Positions 1 through 9,493 are shown, numbered from the stretch's first letter. The stretch: 64,000 nt of DNA from CAJQGY01 sp964417685 (GCA_964417685.1 CAYQIT010000001.1:1-64000); one strand, 5' to 3'. Notes: a model not told the origin generated them from the letters alone. Numbers and translations: made by a program.

Positions 1-2633
1 GAACTGCTGATTATCCAATCCCATACAATAACGCAGGTAATATCGTTAATATTGGTACTGTTCCTTCAGGATTAGTTGAAAGAATTGAGGTTCTATCTCA
101 AGGTGCTTCAGCTATTTATGGTTCTGATGCTGTTTCAGGTGTTGTAAACGTCATCACTGTTAAGGGAAGAGAAACTTCTAACTTAGAAGTTTATGCATCA
201 GAAACTGAGCATGGTGGAGATAATATTATTAGTGCCACATTTACTACTGGTGGATTCTTTGGTAATTCGAGCTGGACTCTAGGTATTGATGGAACATTTG
301 TTGATCCAATGTATTATGAGGATAGAGAAGGGTTTGATTCATTTGTATATGATTCAACTTATGGCTCTAGTTATACAAACCCAAGAGCAGGTTTGTTGTG
401 GTACACAGGTTCTGATGGTTTAGGTCCTAGAGCTTATTATGGATCTGAAGAATTCGGTATTCCATGTTCATCTATTTCTCCTGACTATTTTGATTTTGAT
501 AAACAAGATCCAGAATGGTTGTATAACGGATCATACCCAGGGCATTACTGTGGACATGATTACGGTGGAGATAGATTTGGTGGAACTTCACCATCAATGG
601 TTAATGAGAGAGAAGACCTTTCTGTAATGGCATCATTTACTCATACTTTTAACAATGGCGTTACCTTGGATGCTAGATATTATGACTACCAAGACGAAGC
701 CTATTACAGATCAAGTGTTAATAGATACTTGTTTATGTCAGGTGGCATCCTAGATCCTAGAAGAATAGGTGAATTTACTGCTACATCTACTGACCCAGTG
801 AACAATGTTCCGCTTGCTAACGGCGCACTTACAGTTCCATATTTCTTAAGATATTTCTCAGCTAATGAAGCTCCTAATGCAGAAGCTAGATCTGATATTG
901 AAGAAAACCTTAATGATGTATTTATAGGATTATCCGGAACTGTAGAGAATGGTTGGGAATGGTCATTAGGTTATAACACTACTGAATACACCTACGAAAC
1001 AACTGATCAGACTTTTACAGATAAAATGTATGATTACTTTGCGGGTGTTGGCGCTACTGATGCTGAGGGCAACCTTTTAAGATCTTCATATCAAGAATAT
1101 CAATACGGTTATGCTTATGATCAAGCATTCTTAAATGCTAATGGTATATTTGATCCAGTTTGTGGATGGCAAAATTATTATGGAAGATCAGCTTGTTTCC
1201 TAACAGATAGATTATTTGGTGAAGTTACAAATGACATGCTTGGCTCATGGTTGGCAGATGACTCTCAGCTTGGAGAATCTACTCAGTCAACATGGGATTT
1301 CCAGTTAACTGGTGAAGTAGAAGTAATGAATAAATTTGTTGGTTTTGCTTTCACTGCAGAGCAACAAAGACAGGATTACGATCTTACTCCTGCACCAGGT
1401 AGATTAGATGATGATAATGATCCTGACGCAATAGTATTTATTCAAGGTTCTGCTATTAATGGTGGCGGTAAAAGAGATAGAAGATCTGTTGGTCTTGAGC
1501 TATCAATGCCTTTAACTGACAAGCTTGAGCTAAATGCAGCAACAAGATATGACAAATATGATGACGCATCATCAAATGTAGGGGCAAGAACATCAAACAT
1601 GTTTAGCTTTGCCTACAGACCTAACGATGATGTTCTTATTAGAGGATCAGCTTCCCAGTCATTTAGAGCACCAGATATGAACTACCTTTTCCAAGAAGCT
1701 AGCTCAGGTTACTATAATGGCTTCCAGGACTATGTAGCTTGTTATGCATACTATATAAGTGACCCTGTAACATATAATTACTCAGACTACAGGGATTGTG
1801 AGGTAGGATCAGGAAGTGTTAAAGCTAACTTATCTGGTAATAGTGCTCTTGAAGAAGAAGAGGGTGATAATTATCAATTAGGTTTAGTTTGGAATGTTAC
1901 TGAAAACCTAGATTTCACAATAGACCTTTATGAAGTAATGCTTGAAAGAGCTGTTACCAGAGAGAGTCCTTATACAATTAACTATGCTGAAGGTAAATGT
2001 ACTTATGGAGACGCTTTCCAAGAGTTTATGAATGATGAGTACCCAGACAGAAATTGTGTAGATGTTTATTCACAAATCATTCGTGGTCCTGCTACAGATG
2101 AGATTACAGGAGAGTTATTACCTATAGGTTCGTTTGAGGAAGTTTTCCCAAGATATTCTAACCAGTCATACTTAAATTATGAGGGCGCAGATTGGACTAT
2201 TCGTTACAGACTTGAAACGCTTAATGCTGGTGACTTTTACTTTAACGTAACTTCATCACACATTCTTAAAAGTGCTTCTAAGTTTGACAACTACTCTGAT
2301 GAAGAAGATGCTTTAGATGTATATCTATACGAGCCAAGATCTCAGCAAAATGCTAGTGTTAACTGGAGATATGAGGACTGGAGCGTAACATTATTTGCTG
2401 ATAGAACAGGTCACATGGAAGCATATAATGGAACTAAGACAGATCCGCATATCCTCATGAATTTATCTACTTCATATAGATACAGCCCTGATTTATCCTT
2501 CTACTTAAGTGTTAGAAACCTTGAAGATAAGATGCCTCAGAAAGATGCAGCTTATGGTTTCCCATACTATAACAGAAACTACTTCAGTGCATTTGGTAGG
2601 TATGCTACAGTTGGTGTAAATTACACTTTCTAA
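1..2633 (+). CDS. TonB-dependent outer membrane receptor, 5' end cut by window edge
   Basis: The reading frame is open from base 3 and shows 876 residues; signal peptide, TonB box and early plug lie outside the window. The first 60 visible codons carry the end of a plug domain (VERIEVLSQGASAIYGSDAV, then GVVNVIT). The rest is a long beta-barrel rich in Tyr, Asp, Asn and Ser that ends in aromatic strands and a terminal Phe (VGVNYTF), as expected for BAM-assembled barrels. Several Cys lie in probable surface loops, for example near 'CGHDYGG' and 'YGRSACF', and could form disulfides. Receptors of this class import bulky substrates using the TonB/ExbBD complex encoded just downstream. The substrate cannot be told from sequence. 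A strong terminator follows, so the gene ends its own transcript. Confidence 0.93.
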   Translation, partial: TADYPIPYNNAGNIVNIGTVPSGLVERIEVLSQGASAIYGSDAVSGVVNVITVKGRETSNLEVYASETEHGGDNIISATFTTGGFFGNSSWTLGIDGTFVDPMYYEDREGFDSFVYDSTYGSSYTNPRAGLLWYTGSDGLGPRAYYGSEEFGIPCSSISPDYFDFDKQDPEWLYNGSYPGHYCGHDYGGDRFGGTSPSMVNEREDLSVMASFTHTFNNGVTLDARYYDYQDEAYYRSSVNRYLFMSGGILDPRRIGEFTATSTDPVNNVPLANGALTVPYFLRYFSANEAPNAEARSDIEENLNDVFIGLSGTVENGWEWSLGYNTTEYTYETTDQTFTDKMYDYFAGVGATDAEGNLLRSSYQEYQYGYAYDQAFLNANGIFDPVCGWQNYYGRSACFLTDRLFGEVTNDMLGSWLADDSQLGESTQSTWDFQLTGEVEVMNKFVGFAFTAEQQRQDYDLTPAPGRLDDDNDPDAIVFIQGSAINGGGKRDRRSVGLELSMPLTDKLELNAATRYDKYDDASSNVGARTSNMFSFAYRPNDDVLIRGSASQSFRAPDMNYLFQEASSGYYNGFQDYVACYAYYISDPVTYNYSDYRDCEVGSGSVKANLSGNSALEEEEGDNYQLGLVWNVTENLDFTIDLYEVMLERAVTRESPYTINYAEGKCTYGDAFQEFMNDEYPDRNCVDVYSQIIRGPATDEITGELLPIGSFEEVFPRYSNQSYLNYEGADWTIRYRLETLNAGDFYFNVTSSHILKSASKFDNYSDEEDALDVYLYEPRSQQNASVNWRYEDWSVTLFADRTGHMEAYNGTKTDPHILMNLSTSYRYSPDLSFYLSVRNLEDKMPQKDAAYGFPYYNRNYFSAFGRYATVGVNYTF

Positions 2634-2647
2634 GTAAAAATGAACTT

Positions 2648-2677
2648 AAAAAAGAGCCCTTATGGGCTCTTTTTTTT
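2648..2677 (+). terminator. Rho-independent terminator of the first TonB receptor gene
   Basis: A 12-bp stem (2648-2659 with 2664-2675) has the core AGAGCCC/GGGCTCT, a TTAT loop and a run of T. It lies 15 bases after the receptor stop codon and separates it from the TonB operon. Confidence 0.9.
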
Positions 2678-2681
2678 GCAG

Positions 2682-2710
2682 ATGAAATATATCTGCTTTA
2701 TATATATAAT
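2682..2710 (+). promoter_or_regulatory. Promoter of the TonB operon, probably giving a leaderless mRNA
   Basis: A perfect TATAAT at 2705-2710 lies 17 bases after ATGAAA (2682-2687, 4 of 6 matches to TTGACA). The ATG of the next gene is at 2717, where transcription would be expected to start, so no Shine-Dalgarno sequence can be present. The transcription start is predicted, not observed. Confidence 0.6.
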
Positions 2711-2716
2711 AGCGCA

Positions 2717-3457
2717 ATGAAAAAATTACTAATTCTATTTATTTCACTTCCATTATTCTCTCAAGATATAGTTGATGAAACAATTAATACCCAAGTTGAT
2801 GCCAGCAATGAATCAGCTGAACTCCAAATTAAAATAGATGAGCTAGACATTGAGTCAAAGGAAATTTATTTTGATTACAAAGATACTTTAAATGAGTATA
2901 AATCACTTAAAAATTATGACGACCAGCTGTCTAAAATTATTGATGCTCAAGTAGAAGAGATTGCTAACATAAATGAACAGATTGACTCCCTTGATGATGT
3001 TAATATTGATATTCTTCCTTTGCTAAAAAGAATGGTTGATGCTTTAGGTAAATTTATTTCAATTGATGTCCCTTTTTTGTTACAAGAAAGGCAAAACAGG
3101 GTGAATGATCTTGATGATTTGATAATAAGAGCAGATATCACTACTGCTGAAAAGTTTCGAAAAATATTTGAAGCATATCAACTAGAAGCTGAATTTGGTA
3201 AAACCATTGAATCATATCAGGGATATCTAACTATAGATGGAAGTGAGAAAGCTGTTGATTATTTTAGGCTAGGTAGACTGGGTCTCTTTTACAGAACCCC
3301 TGACGGAAATGATACTGGTTATTGGAGTGTTAATAATAATGATTGGATTCATGAAGGTTCATCTCTTGATAGCTCACTAAAGTCCGCTTTAGATATTGCT
3401 AACAGGCAATCACCACCAAATTTTATTACTTTACCAATCAAACCAATTGCACAATGA
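2717..3457 (+). CDS. DUF3450 family periplasmic protein, first gene of TonB locus
   Basis: This 246-residue protein begins with a signal peptide (about residues 1-15, MKKLLILFISLPLFS). A long predicted coiled coil follows (about 20-105, rich in Glu, Asp, Lys and Leu). The DUF3450 core has the characteristic stretch LPLLKRMVDALGKFISIDVP followed by FLLQERQNRV, and the later YRTPDGNDTGYW. DUF3450 genes are typically found just upstream of the long ExbB-like TtpC in TonB2-type clusters of marine gammaproteobacteria, and that is the order here. The protein is probably an accessory part of the TonB2-type energy-transfer complex in the periplasm; its exact role is unknown. The stop codon overlaps the next start as ATGA. 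The start codon is fixed by the signal peptide. Confidence 0.85.
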   Translation: MKKLLILFISLPLFSQDIVDETINTQVDASNESAELQIKIDELDIESKEIYFDYKDTLNEYKSLKNYDDQLSKIIDAQVEEIANINEQIDSLDDVNIDILPLLKRMVDALGKFISIDVPFLLQERQNRVNDLDDLIIRADITTAEKFRKIFEAYQLEAEFGKTIESYQGYLTIDGSEKAVDYFRLGRLGLFYRTPDGNDTGYWSVNNNDWIHEGSSLDSSLKSALDIANRQSPPNFITLPIKPIAQ

Positions 3458-4779
3458 AAAATTTTAAACTACTAAACCTTTTAATAATCTTTGTCTCATT
3501 TAATATTATTGCTCAAGAGCCTGTTGAGCTAACTGATGATGAAATAAGAACAAATGAAATTAATGAGCTATTAGAACTTGTTAAACAAAATAAAAGTATT
3601 TATTTAAATGAAGATAATCAAAGATTAAATACTTTTCTGAATAGAGTTGCTGAAAGAAAAGCTTTGCTTGCTGATGCAAAAAGAAAGCTAGAAAATGAAC
3701 AGAAACGCAATGTCTCCCTAGAAGCTTCTTTTGAAGAAAATGAAAAATTACTTGCTGATCTTGAAGAAAAGCTAGAAATAAAAATAGGTGTGTTAGGTGA
3801 ATTATTTGGTGTAACCAGGCAATATGCAGGTGAGCTATTAGCATCCTCAGAAAATTCAGTTGTTTTTTATGAATTTCCAAACAGACCTGAGATCTTAAAA
3901 GATATAGGTCAGGAACAAGTTCATAGCCTTGAACAGCTCGAGAATCTTTGGTTATCTTATTTTGATGAAATAGTTGCTGGAAGTGAAATAAAATTATTCG
4001 AGGCAAATATTACCAATCCAAATGGAGAGAATTTAACAGGTAATGTTACTAGATACGGCTTATTTTCAGCTTCTTATGATGGTAAATTTGTAAAACCTGT
4101 ATCTTCTTTGAATTCTTTTCAATTACTGGCTAAGCAACCAGAGTCTACTTATACAAGAACATTAAAGAGGCACGCAAGATCCGATGATTATGCAAATCTT
4201 TCAATTGATCCCACTAGAGGATTTCTGCTTTCACTTTATCTTGATAAAGCAAACTGGTTTGAAAGAATAGCCCAAGGAAAATCAATTGGATTTGTTATTA
4301 TTCTTGTGGGTTTGCTAGGTCTTGCTTTCAGTATATTTAAGATCCTCAAGTTAAGAGAATACTCATCTGAGGTTAATGCAGATTCAGAAAACAGTATTCC
4401 AAGTTATATGGAAAAATTAATTACACCTGGGGCATCAAGAGAAACAAAAGAAAATTTAATTGACGAATTTATTATTAATTATTCTGCAAAAATTGAATGG
4501 GGTAATAATTGGGTTAAGTTTTTTGCCGCTGTAGCTCCTTTATTAGGTCTTCTTGGTACTGTAATAGGAATGATTGAAACATTCCAAGCAATTACTTTGT
4601 TTGGTACTGGTGATCCAAAGCAGATGGCTGGAGGTATCTCTCAAGCTCTTGTTACTACTATGTTAGGATTAATAGTAGCTGCACCACTTCTTGGTATGTA
4701 TACATATCTCTCTGAAAAAACTGAATCAATCGTACAGATATTAGAAGAAAAGGCTTCTTACATCTTATCTAAGGATTAA
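3454..4779 (+). CDS. TtpC-like long ExbB protein (MotA/TolQ/ExbB domain with periplasmic coiled coil)
   Basis: The 441-residue protein has a signal peptide (about 1-20), a periplasmic coiled coil (about 25-120), a mixed domain, and a membrane segment at about 272-294 (IGFVIILVGLLGLAFSIFKI). A C-terminal MotA/TolQ/ExbB proton-channel domain follows (about 345-430), with VAPLLGLLGTVIGMIETFQA and ISQALVTTMLGLIVAAPLLG. It is much longer than ordinary ExbB (about 240 residues). In Vibrio TonB2 systems the equivalent TtpC is needed for TonB2-dependent uptake. It overlaps the upstream gene by 4 bases and precedes a second, normal ExbB, so it is almost certainly co-translated with them. Confidence 0.88.
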   Translation: MKNFKLLNLLIIFVSFNIIAQEPVELTDDEIRTNEINELLELVKQNKSIYLNEDNQRLNTFLNRVAERKALLADAKRKLENEQKRNVSLEASFEENEKLLADLEEKLEIKIGVLGELFGVTRQYAGELLASSENSVVFYEFPNRPEILKDIGQEQVHSLEQLENLWLSYFDEIVAGSEIKLFEANITNPNGENLTGNVTRYGLFSASYDGKFVKPVSSLNSFQLLAKQPESTYTRTLKRHARSDDYANLSIDPTRGFLLSLYLDKANWFERIAQGKSIGFVIILVGLLGLAFSIFKILKLREYSSEVNADSENSIPSYMEKLITPGASRETKENLIDEFIINYSAKIEWGNNWVKFFAAVAPLLGLLGTVIGMIETFQAITLFGTGDPKQMAGGISQALVTTMLGLIVAAPLLGMYTYLSEKTESIVQILEEKASYILSKD

Positions 4780-4783
4780 GTAA

Positions 4784-5296
4784 GTGTTTTTTACTGATTT
4801 AATTTCTAAAGGCGGGCCGGTATTATATTTATTGTTCTTACTTACCCTTATAATTTTTACTGTATTGGTAAATAAGTATTATTTTGTTTTTATAGATAAA
4901 AAATACTGGTATACAAAGAAGCTTGAAAACTTTTATGCTTTATATCCACCAGAAAAAATCAAATTATATAATGTTGAAAAAACTTTCTTATCAGAGTTCA
5001 AAAGAGATTCTTTGTCAGGTATTAAGCTCCTAGATGGGCTTATAGGCATGTGCCCTATGATTGGGCTTCTAGGAACTGTTTACGGAATGATCGAGGTTTT
5101 TGAAGTCCTATCTTTTCTAGGTACTGGTAACCCAAGAGCTATGTCTTCTGGTGTTGCAAAAGCAACAATACCAACTATGGCAAGTATGGTAATTACTTTA
5201 TTTGGTTTATATTTTAGGCAAGATTTAACTTATAGAATAAACAAAGCTACTGAGCAAATGACATTATTAATTAAGCAAAAAGGATATTCACATTGA
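4784..5296 (+). CDS. exbB: ExbB proton channel subunit of the TonB system
   Basis: A short 170-residue ExbB/TolQ protein starting with GTG. There is an N-terminal membrane helix (about 10-32), a cytoplasmic stretch, and then the channel helices with GLIGMCPMIGLLGTVYGMIE and VAKATIPTMASMVITLFGLY. ExbB forms a proton-conducting pentamer with ExbD that drives TonB. The small size is usual for the ExbB2 partner of TtpC. It begins 4 bases after the long ExbB gene, and its TGA overlaps the TTG start of exbD. An ATG start is not available without losing the first helix. Confidence 0.9.
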   Translation: MFFTDLISKGGPVLYLLFLLTLIIFTVLVNKYYFVFIDKKYWYTKKLENFYALYPPEKIKLYNVEKTFLSEFKRDSLSGIKLLDGLIGMCPMIGLLGTVYGMIEVFEVLSFLGTGNPRAMSSGVAKATIPTMASMVITLFGLYFRQDLTYRINKATEQMTLLIKQKGYSH

Positions 5297-5697
5297 GAAG
5301 AAAAAATAGAAAAAAAGTAGAAGATTCGGCTTTAGATTTAACTCCAATGATGGATATAGTTTTTATCATGTTAATTTTCTTTATTGTTACCACATCATTT
5401 GTTAAAGAAACGGGTGTTGATATAAATAGACCAAATGCTGAAACTGCAGAAAGAGACGAGAAGGGTAATATTCTTGTTGCCATAACTCAAAATAATGAAA
5501 TCTGGATTGATAAAAGAAGGGTTGACCTTAAAGCTGTAAGAGCAAATATAGAACGTTTAAAAATAGAATACCCTGAAGGTTCTGTGATTATTCAGGCTGA
5601 CAAAGAATCAAGATCAGGTCTTTTAGTTGAGGCGATGGATCAAATTAGACTTGCTGGAGTTCAGAATATCTCTATTGCTGCAAAGAATGACAATTAA
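5293..5697 (+). CDS. exbD: ExbD biopolymer transport protein
   Basis: The 134-residue protein has the ExbD/TolR layout. A short charged cytoplasmic N-terminus leads into LDLTPMMDIVFIMLIFFIVTTSF, a single membrane helix that carries the conserved proton-path Asp, and then a periplasmic domain of about 85 residues ending SIAAKN. The TTG start overlaps the exbB stop (TTGA). It couples proton flow through ExbB to movement of TonB. The end overlaps the start of tonB by 11 bases, consistent with one operon. Confidence 0.92.
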   Translation: MRRKNRKKVEDSALDLTPMMDIVFIMLIFFIVTTSFVKETGVDINRPNAETAERDEKGNILVAITQNNEIWIDKRRVDLKAVRANIERLKIEYPEGSVIIQADKESRSGLLVEAMDQIRLAGVQNISIAAKNDN

Positions 5698-6313
5698 TAC
5701 AAAATTATTTGTAAGATTTGGAATAGCGGTGATAGCTACATCAATAATTTTTTTTGTTATTCAAGCTTTAATATCACAAGCATCAGAGCTTAATAAAAAA
5801 AATAATAAGCCTAATTTTGTTGAGTTTATTAGAATCAAACAGGATGATTCATTGCAAGAGAGAAAAAGAACTATTCCTGATAAACCACCAACTCCAAAAA
5901 GACCTCCTCAGCCTCAGGTAGAGCTAGACGTATCAAAACCTCCTCCAACAGCAAGTCTAGATTTTGATATGCCAGACTTTTCTTTACCAACTGACTTTTC
6001 TGGTGCTTTTATGGGTAATCTTGAGTCTATGGGTACTGGTACAAGCCAATTAATACCAATTGTTAAGGTAGCACCTAGATGCCCAAGAGAAGCTCAAATA
6101 TCAGGAATTAATGGATCTGTGTTGTTATTATTGAATGTCAATTCTAGTGGGAGAGTTAACTCTGTTTCTATTAGATCTGCAAAACCTGCTAGAATTTTTA
6201 ATGGGGAAGCTATTAAAGCCGTTAGAAGGTGGCAATTTAAGCCAAAAACTATTGACGGAATTGCTGTGGATCAAAAAGGTGAATTATTAGTGGAGTTTAG
6301 TTGTAATGTATAA
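5687..6313 (+). CDS. tonB: TonB energy-transducing protein
   Basis: With the ATG at 5687 the protein has 208 residues; the open frame runs further up, inside exbD, but only the internal ATG gives a normal TonB N-terminus. It has one membrane anchor (about 6-28), a Pro/Lys-rich periplasmic spacer (about 55-85: PDKPPTPKRPPQPQ), a flexible linker, and a C-terminal TonB domain (about 120-205) with 'PRCPREAQ', GSVLLLLNVNSSGRV and AIKAVRRWQFKP. TonB spans the periplasm and pulls on receptor TonB boxes using ExbBD energy. The short spacer matches TonB2-type proteins, which usually work with TtpC. It overlaps both neighbours. Confidence 0.93.
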   Translation: MTINTKLFVRFGIAVIATSIIFFVIQALISQASELNKKNNKPNFVEFIRIKQDDSLQERKRTIPDKPPTPKRPPQPQVELDVSKPPPTASLDFDMPDFSLPTDFSGAFMGNLESMGTGTSQLIPIVKVAPRCPREAQISGINGSVLLLLNVNSSGRVNSVSIRSAKPARIFNGEAIKAVRRWQFKPKTIDGIAVDQKGELLVEFSCNV

Positions 6314-7517
6314 ATATCTCTTTTCTTTTTTACTATTATTTTCATTTGTTGGAAGTGTAAAGTCTGCTGATGATGCTATTAGTCAAAGAACTTATGAGTA
6401 TCTAAAAAGAATTAATGAGTTTATTGATGAAGAAAATTATGAAAGAGCGCAGAAAGATTTAGAAACTTTTGAAAGATACTACCAGTCCGATCAAAGCTAT
6501 GAAAGAGCCTTGATGCAACAATTATATGGAAACTTTTATGCTATTCAGGGTAAGTATAAAGAGGCTATTGAAAAGTATGAGAATGCTTTACGGTTTAAAA
6601 AAATGCCTCTCATAACTGGGTTTCAGGTAAGAAAGAACCTTTCTCAATGTTATTTTCAAACTTCTGATTATAAAAATACAATCAGGGTCCTAGAAGACTA
6701 TAAGGCTATTGCAGAAAAAAGATATCAAATTTTCCCTCCATTAAATAGCATTATGCTTGGTATTTCATATTATCAAGAAGGTAAGTTACTGCCTGCATAC
6801 GAGAATATTGCTTTTGCTAATGCAAATTCTACTAAATACAAAGAGGATTGGCTTGGTTATGAGTTTGGTGTTGCTATTGAGCTTGAGAAATTTGAAGAAG
6901 CCAAAGATGTAGCTCAATTGTTAATATTTATAAATCCTGATAAGAAAGACTACTGGAAACAATTAAGTGGCTTATATTACACACTTGAATCAGATGATGA
7001 GTCTTTGGCGGGTCTTGAGCTTGCTTATGAAAGAAATACCCTTACAAAAGAAAAAGAATATGTGGATTTATCAAAATATTATTTATATAAATCACTTCCT
7101 CAAAAGGCTGTAAAGGTTCTTAAATATGGAATTAATACAGGTATAGTTCCAAGATCTAAAGAAAATTACGACCTCCTGGCTGATTCTTATTTTCTCCTTA
7201 AAGATAGATCTCAAGGAATAAATTTTCTTATCAAATCCTTAGAAATTGATAATGATCCAGAAACTGCTTTTAAAATAGGTAGATTTGCCTTTGAGGAAGA
7301 AGATTGGTCGTTAGCTTATAAATATCTGTCTAAAGCAAAATCATTAGATTACAAAAAAAACCCTGGAAGATTAGACCTTCTAATGGGTATATGTAAATAT
7401 GAAACTAATGATTACAAACTTGCATCAGAGCTATTTAATAATGCACTTAAATTTGAGGGAACCAAAATCTCTGCTGAAGGATGGCTTGCCTATATTAAAG
7501 AGCTTCAAGCTTCGTAG
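6306..7517 (+). CDS. Periplasmic TPR-repeat protein, last gene of the TonB operon
   Basis: A 403-residue protein with a signal peptide (about 1-20) followed by tetratricopeptide-like helical pairs throughout. Examples are the 'ALMQQLYGNFYAIQGKYKEA' pair near residue 75 and repeats near 280-390 with the spacing of 'YDLLADSYFLL' and 'FKIGRFAFEEEDW'. TPR proteins commonly close TtpC/TonB2 clusters and may scaffold the complex. It starts 8 bases inside tonB. No enzymatic motif is visible. The next gene starts 35 bases later behind its own possible promoter, so the operon probably ends here. Confidence 0.8.
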   Translation: MYKYLFSFLLLFSFVGSVKSADDAISQRTYEYLKRINEFIDEENYERAQKDLETFERYYQSDQSYERALMQQLYGNFYAIQGKYKEAIEKYENALRFKKMPLITGFQVRKNLSQCYFQTSDYKNTIRVLEDYKAIAEKRYQIFPPLNSIMLGISYYQEGKLLPAYENIAFANANSTKYKEDWLGYEFGVAIELEKFEEAKDVAQLLIFINPDKKDYWKQLSGLYYTLESDDESLAGLELAYERNTLTKEKEYVDLSKYYLYKSLPQKAVKVLKYGINTGIVPRSKENYDLLADSYFLLKDRSQGINFLIKSLEIDNDPETAFKIGRFAFEEEDWSLAYKYLSKAKSLDYKKNPGRLDLLMGICKYETNDYKLASELFNNALKFEGTKISAEGWLAYIKELQAS

Positions 7518-7552
7518 CCTGAACTTTATAATCAACTAACTGTCATATATTT

Positions 7553-8239
7553 ATGATTATTGAAACAAGGGACATTAAAAGATTCTTTACCATGGGCTCA
7601 AGCACTGTTGAGGCATTAAAAGGTATAAATTTTTCTGTTAAAGCAGGTGAGTTCATAGCTATTATGGGGCCCTCAGGTTCTGGAAAGACTACATTAATGA
7701 ATATTATCGGATGTCTTGATTCGCCTTCGTCTGGAGAGTATTTTCTTAATGGAAATCTGGTAAATGACCTTGATGAAGACCAACTAGCTTTGATAAGAAA
7801 TAAAGAAATTGGCTTTGTATTCCAATCATTTCATCTATTAGCAAAAAATTCTGCACTTGATAATGTTTTATTGCCCTTAAAGTATGCTGGCAAGGATCCC
7901 AAGGAGTCACACAAAAGAGCATTAGAAGTTTTAGATGCGGTTGGTTTATCAGATCGAGTTGATCATGGGCCATCTGAGCTATCAGGGGGCCAACAACAGA
8001 GAGTTGCCATTGCTAGAGCTTTGGTAAATAAACCTAGTATTATTTTTGCTGATGAACCAACTGGAAACCTTGATAGTAAAACAGAGGCAGATGTCATGAA
8101 GCTTTTCAAAGATCTAAATGATGCTGGACAAACAATAATTCTCATTACTCATGAGCAAGAGATTGCTGATAAATGCAAAAGAGTGATTAGTATAAGAGAT
8201 GGTTTAATAGAATCTGATAAAATAAATTCAAATATCTGA
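7553..8239 (+). CDS. MacB/LolD-type ABC transporter ATPase
   Basis: A 228-residue ATPase with Walker A GPSGSGKTT (about 38-46), signature LSGGQQQR (about 141-148), Walker B IIFADEPTGNLDS and a switch His in LITHEQE. The sequence class is LolD/MacB/FtsE. It is followed by a membrane-fusion protein and a MacB-type permease, so it is best read as the ATPase of a three-gene MacAB-like exporter in which the nucleotide-binding domain is separate from the permease. A TATAAT lies at 7527-7532. The transported substrate is unknown. Confidence 0.9.
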   Translation: MIIETRDIKRFFTMGSSTVEALKGINFSVKAGEFIAIMGPSGSGKTTLMNIIGCLDSPSSGEYFLNGNLVNDLDEDQLALIRNKEIGFVFQSFHLLAKNSALDNVLLPLKYAGKDPKESHKRALEVLDAVGLSDRVDHGPSELSGGQQQRVAIARALVNKPSIIFADEPTGNLDSKTEADVMKLFKDLNDAGQTIILITHEQEIADKCKRVISIRDGLIESDKINSNI

Positions 8240-8248
8240 GGATTTAAT

Positions 8249-9487
8249 ATGTTAAATAAAATTAAAAATAACAAAGGCCTTGCATTAGCGCTGCTAGCTT
8301 TAATAGTTATTGTTGTTATGAATATTGGCTCAGAAAACAGTTCAAATGAAAGTGAATTAGATGAATCTTTAGCAAATTTCTATAAGAAAGAAGAAGTATC
8401 TTCAAAAAAACTATTTGTATCTATTGAAGCTTCAGGATTGATAGAGGCTATCTCTTCTGTTGAGATTAAATCTAAAGCTTCTGGAGAGGTTCTTTTCTTG
8501 GGTGCAGAAGTTGGTGATTATGTTAAAAAAGGATTTATGTTATCGCAAATAGATCAAAGAACACCTAAAAACATCCTTGATCAATCTAAATCAGATCTTG
8601 AGGCAGCAAAGGTAAGGCTTGAGAATGCTGAGGCACAATTCAATAGAGGCAAGGAACTTCATGATAAGGGAAGTATTTCAGATAAAGATTACGAAGATAT
8701 TCAAGAGAATTATGCTCAAGCAAAATCAACTTTAGTAAGAACACAGGTTAGTTATGAAAATGCAAAAATAGCCCTAGATGATACTGTAGTTCGATCACCA
8801 GTATCTGGAACTGTTATATCAAGACCTGTTGAAGTTGGCCAGGTGATCTCTTCACCAACATCTGCAGTAGGCGGCGGTACTGTTTTAATGACAATGGCTG
8901 ATTTATCTAAAGTACGAGTAAGAGCATTAGTGGATGAGATTGACGTTGGTAAAGTGTCTATTGGTCAGAAAGTTTCAATTAAAGTTGCAGCTTATAGGGA
9001 TAAAGAATTCTTTGGAACTGTCTCTAAAATAGAACCCAAGGCTAGAATTGAACAAAATGTTACAACTTTTCCTGTTCTGATAGATATTGATAATGATGAA
9101 AATCTTCTTTTGCTTGGAATGAATACGGATGTAGTTATTGATGTTTTGAATAAAGATGTTGCATTGAGTACGCCATCAATGTCTTTAAGAACCAGGAAAG
9201 ATATATATTCAGCTGCATCTATTGTTAACATTCCAAAAGATAAGATTGATACATTTCTTGAGGATAAGATAGATGGTGAAAATTTTAATAAATTTATAGT
9301 TATCAAAGATTCAAACAAAGGACCATCATTAACATGGGTTGAGATAGGGGTTTCTGATTTAGCAAATGTTGAGATTGTGAATGGGCTTACTCAGGGCGAT
9401 GTTATTTATATTATGCCAAGTAAAAGCCTTTTTGATTATCAAAAAAGATTCAAAGAGCGGGTAAATGCTTCATTTAGTTTCGGTTAA
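8249..9487 (+). CDS. MacA/HlyD-family periplasmic adaptor (membrane fusion protein)
   Basis: The 412-residue protein has one N-terminal membrane anchor (about 10-28, LALALLALIVIVVM). A barrel-sandwich (lipoyl-like) half follows (about 65-95), then a long alpha-helical hairpin (about 100-170, 'DLEAAKVRLENAEAQFNRGK'), the second lipoyl half (VVRSPVSGTVISRPVEVGQV), and beta-barrel and proximal domains. This is the usual order for RND/ABC adaptor proteins. It would link the inner membrane ABC permease to an outer membrane channel such as TolC, which is not encoded here. It lies 9 bases after the ATPase gene and 6 before the permease gene. An AGGA sits just before the ATG. Confidence 0.9.
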   Translation: MLNKIKNNKGLALALLALIVIVVMNIGSENSSNESELDESLANFYKKEEVSSKKLFVSIEASGLIEAISSVEIKSKASGEVLFLGAEVGDYVKKGFMLSQIDQRTPKNILDQSKSDLEAAKVRLENAEAQFNRGKELHDKGSISDKDYEDIQENYAQAKSTLVRTQVSYENAKIALDDTVVRSPVSGTVISRPVEVGQVISSPTSAVGGGTVLMTMADLSKVRVRALVDEIDVGKVSIGQKVSIKVAAYRDKEFFGTVSKIEPKARIEQNVTTFPVLIDIDNDENLLLLGMNTDVVIDVLNKDVALSTPSMSLRTRKDIYSAASIVNIPKDKIDTFLEDKIDGENFNKFIVIKDSNKGPSLTWVEIGVSDLANVEIVNGLTQGDVIYIMPSKSLFDYQKRFKERVNASFSFG

Positions 9488-9493
9488 AAATTA

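Noticed and set aside
3581..4006. 141-codon open frame on the minus strand
   Set aside because: It lies wholly inside the long ExbB gene, has no family features and a His/Gln/Leu-rich composition typical of antisense frames in AT-rich coding DNA.
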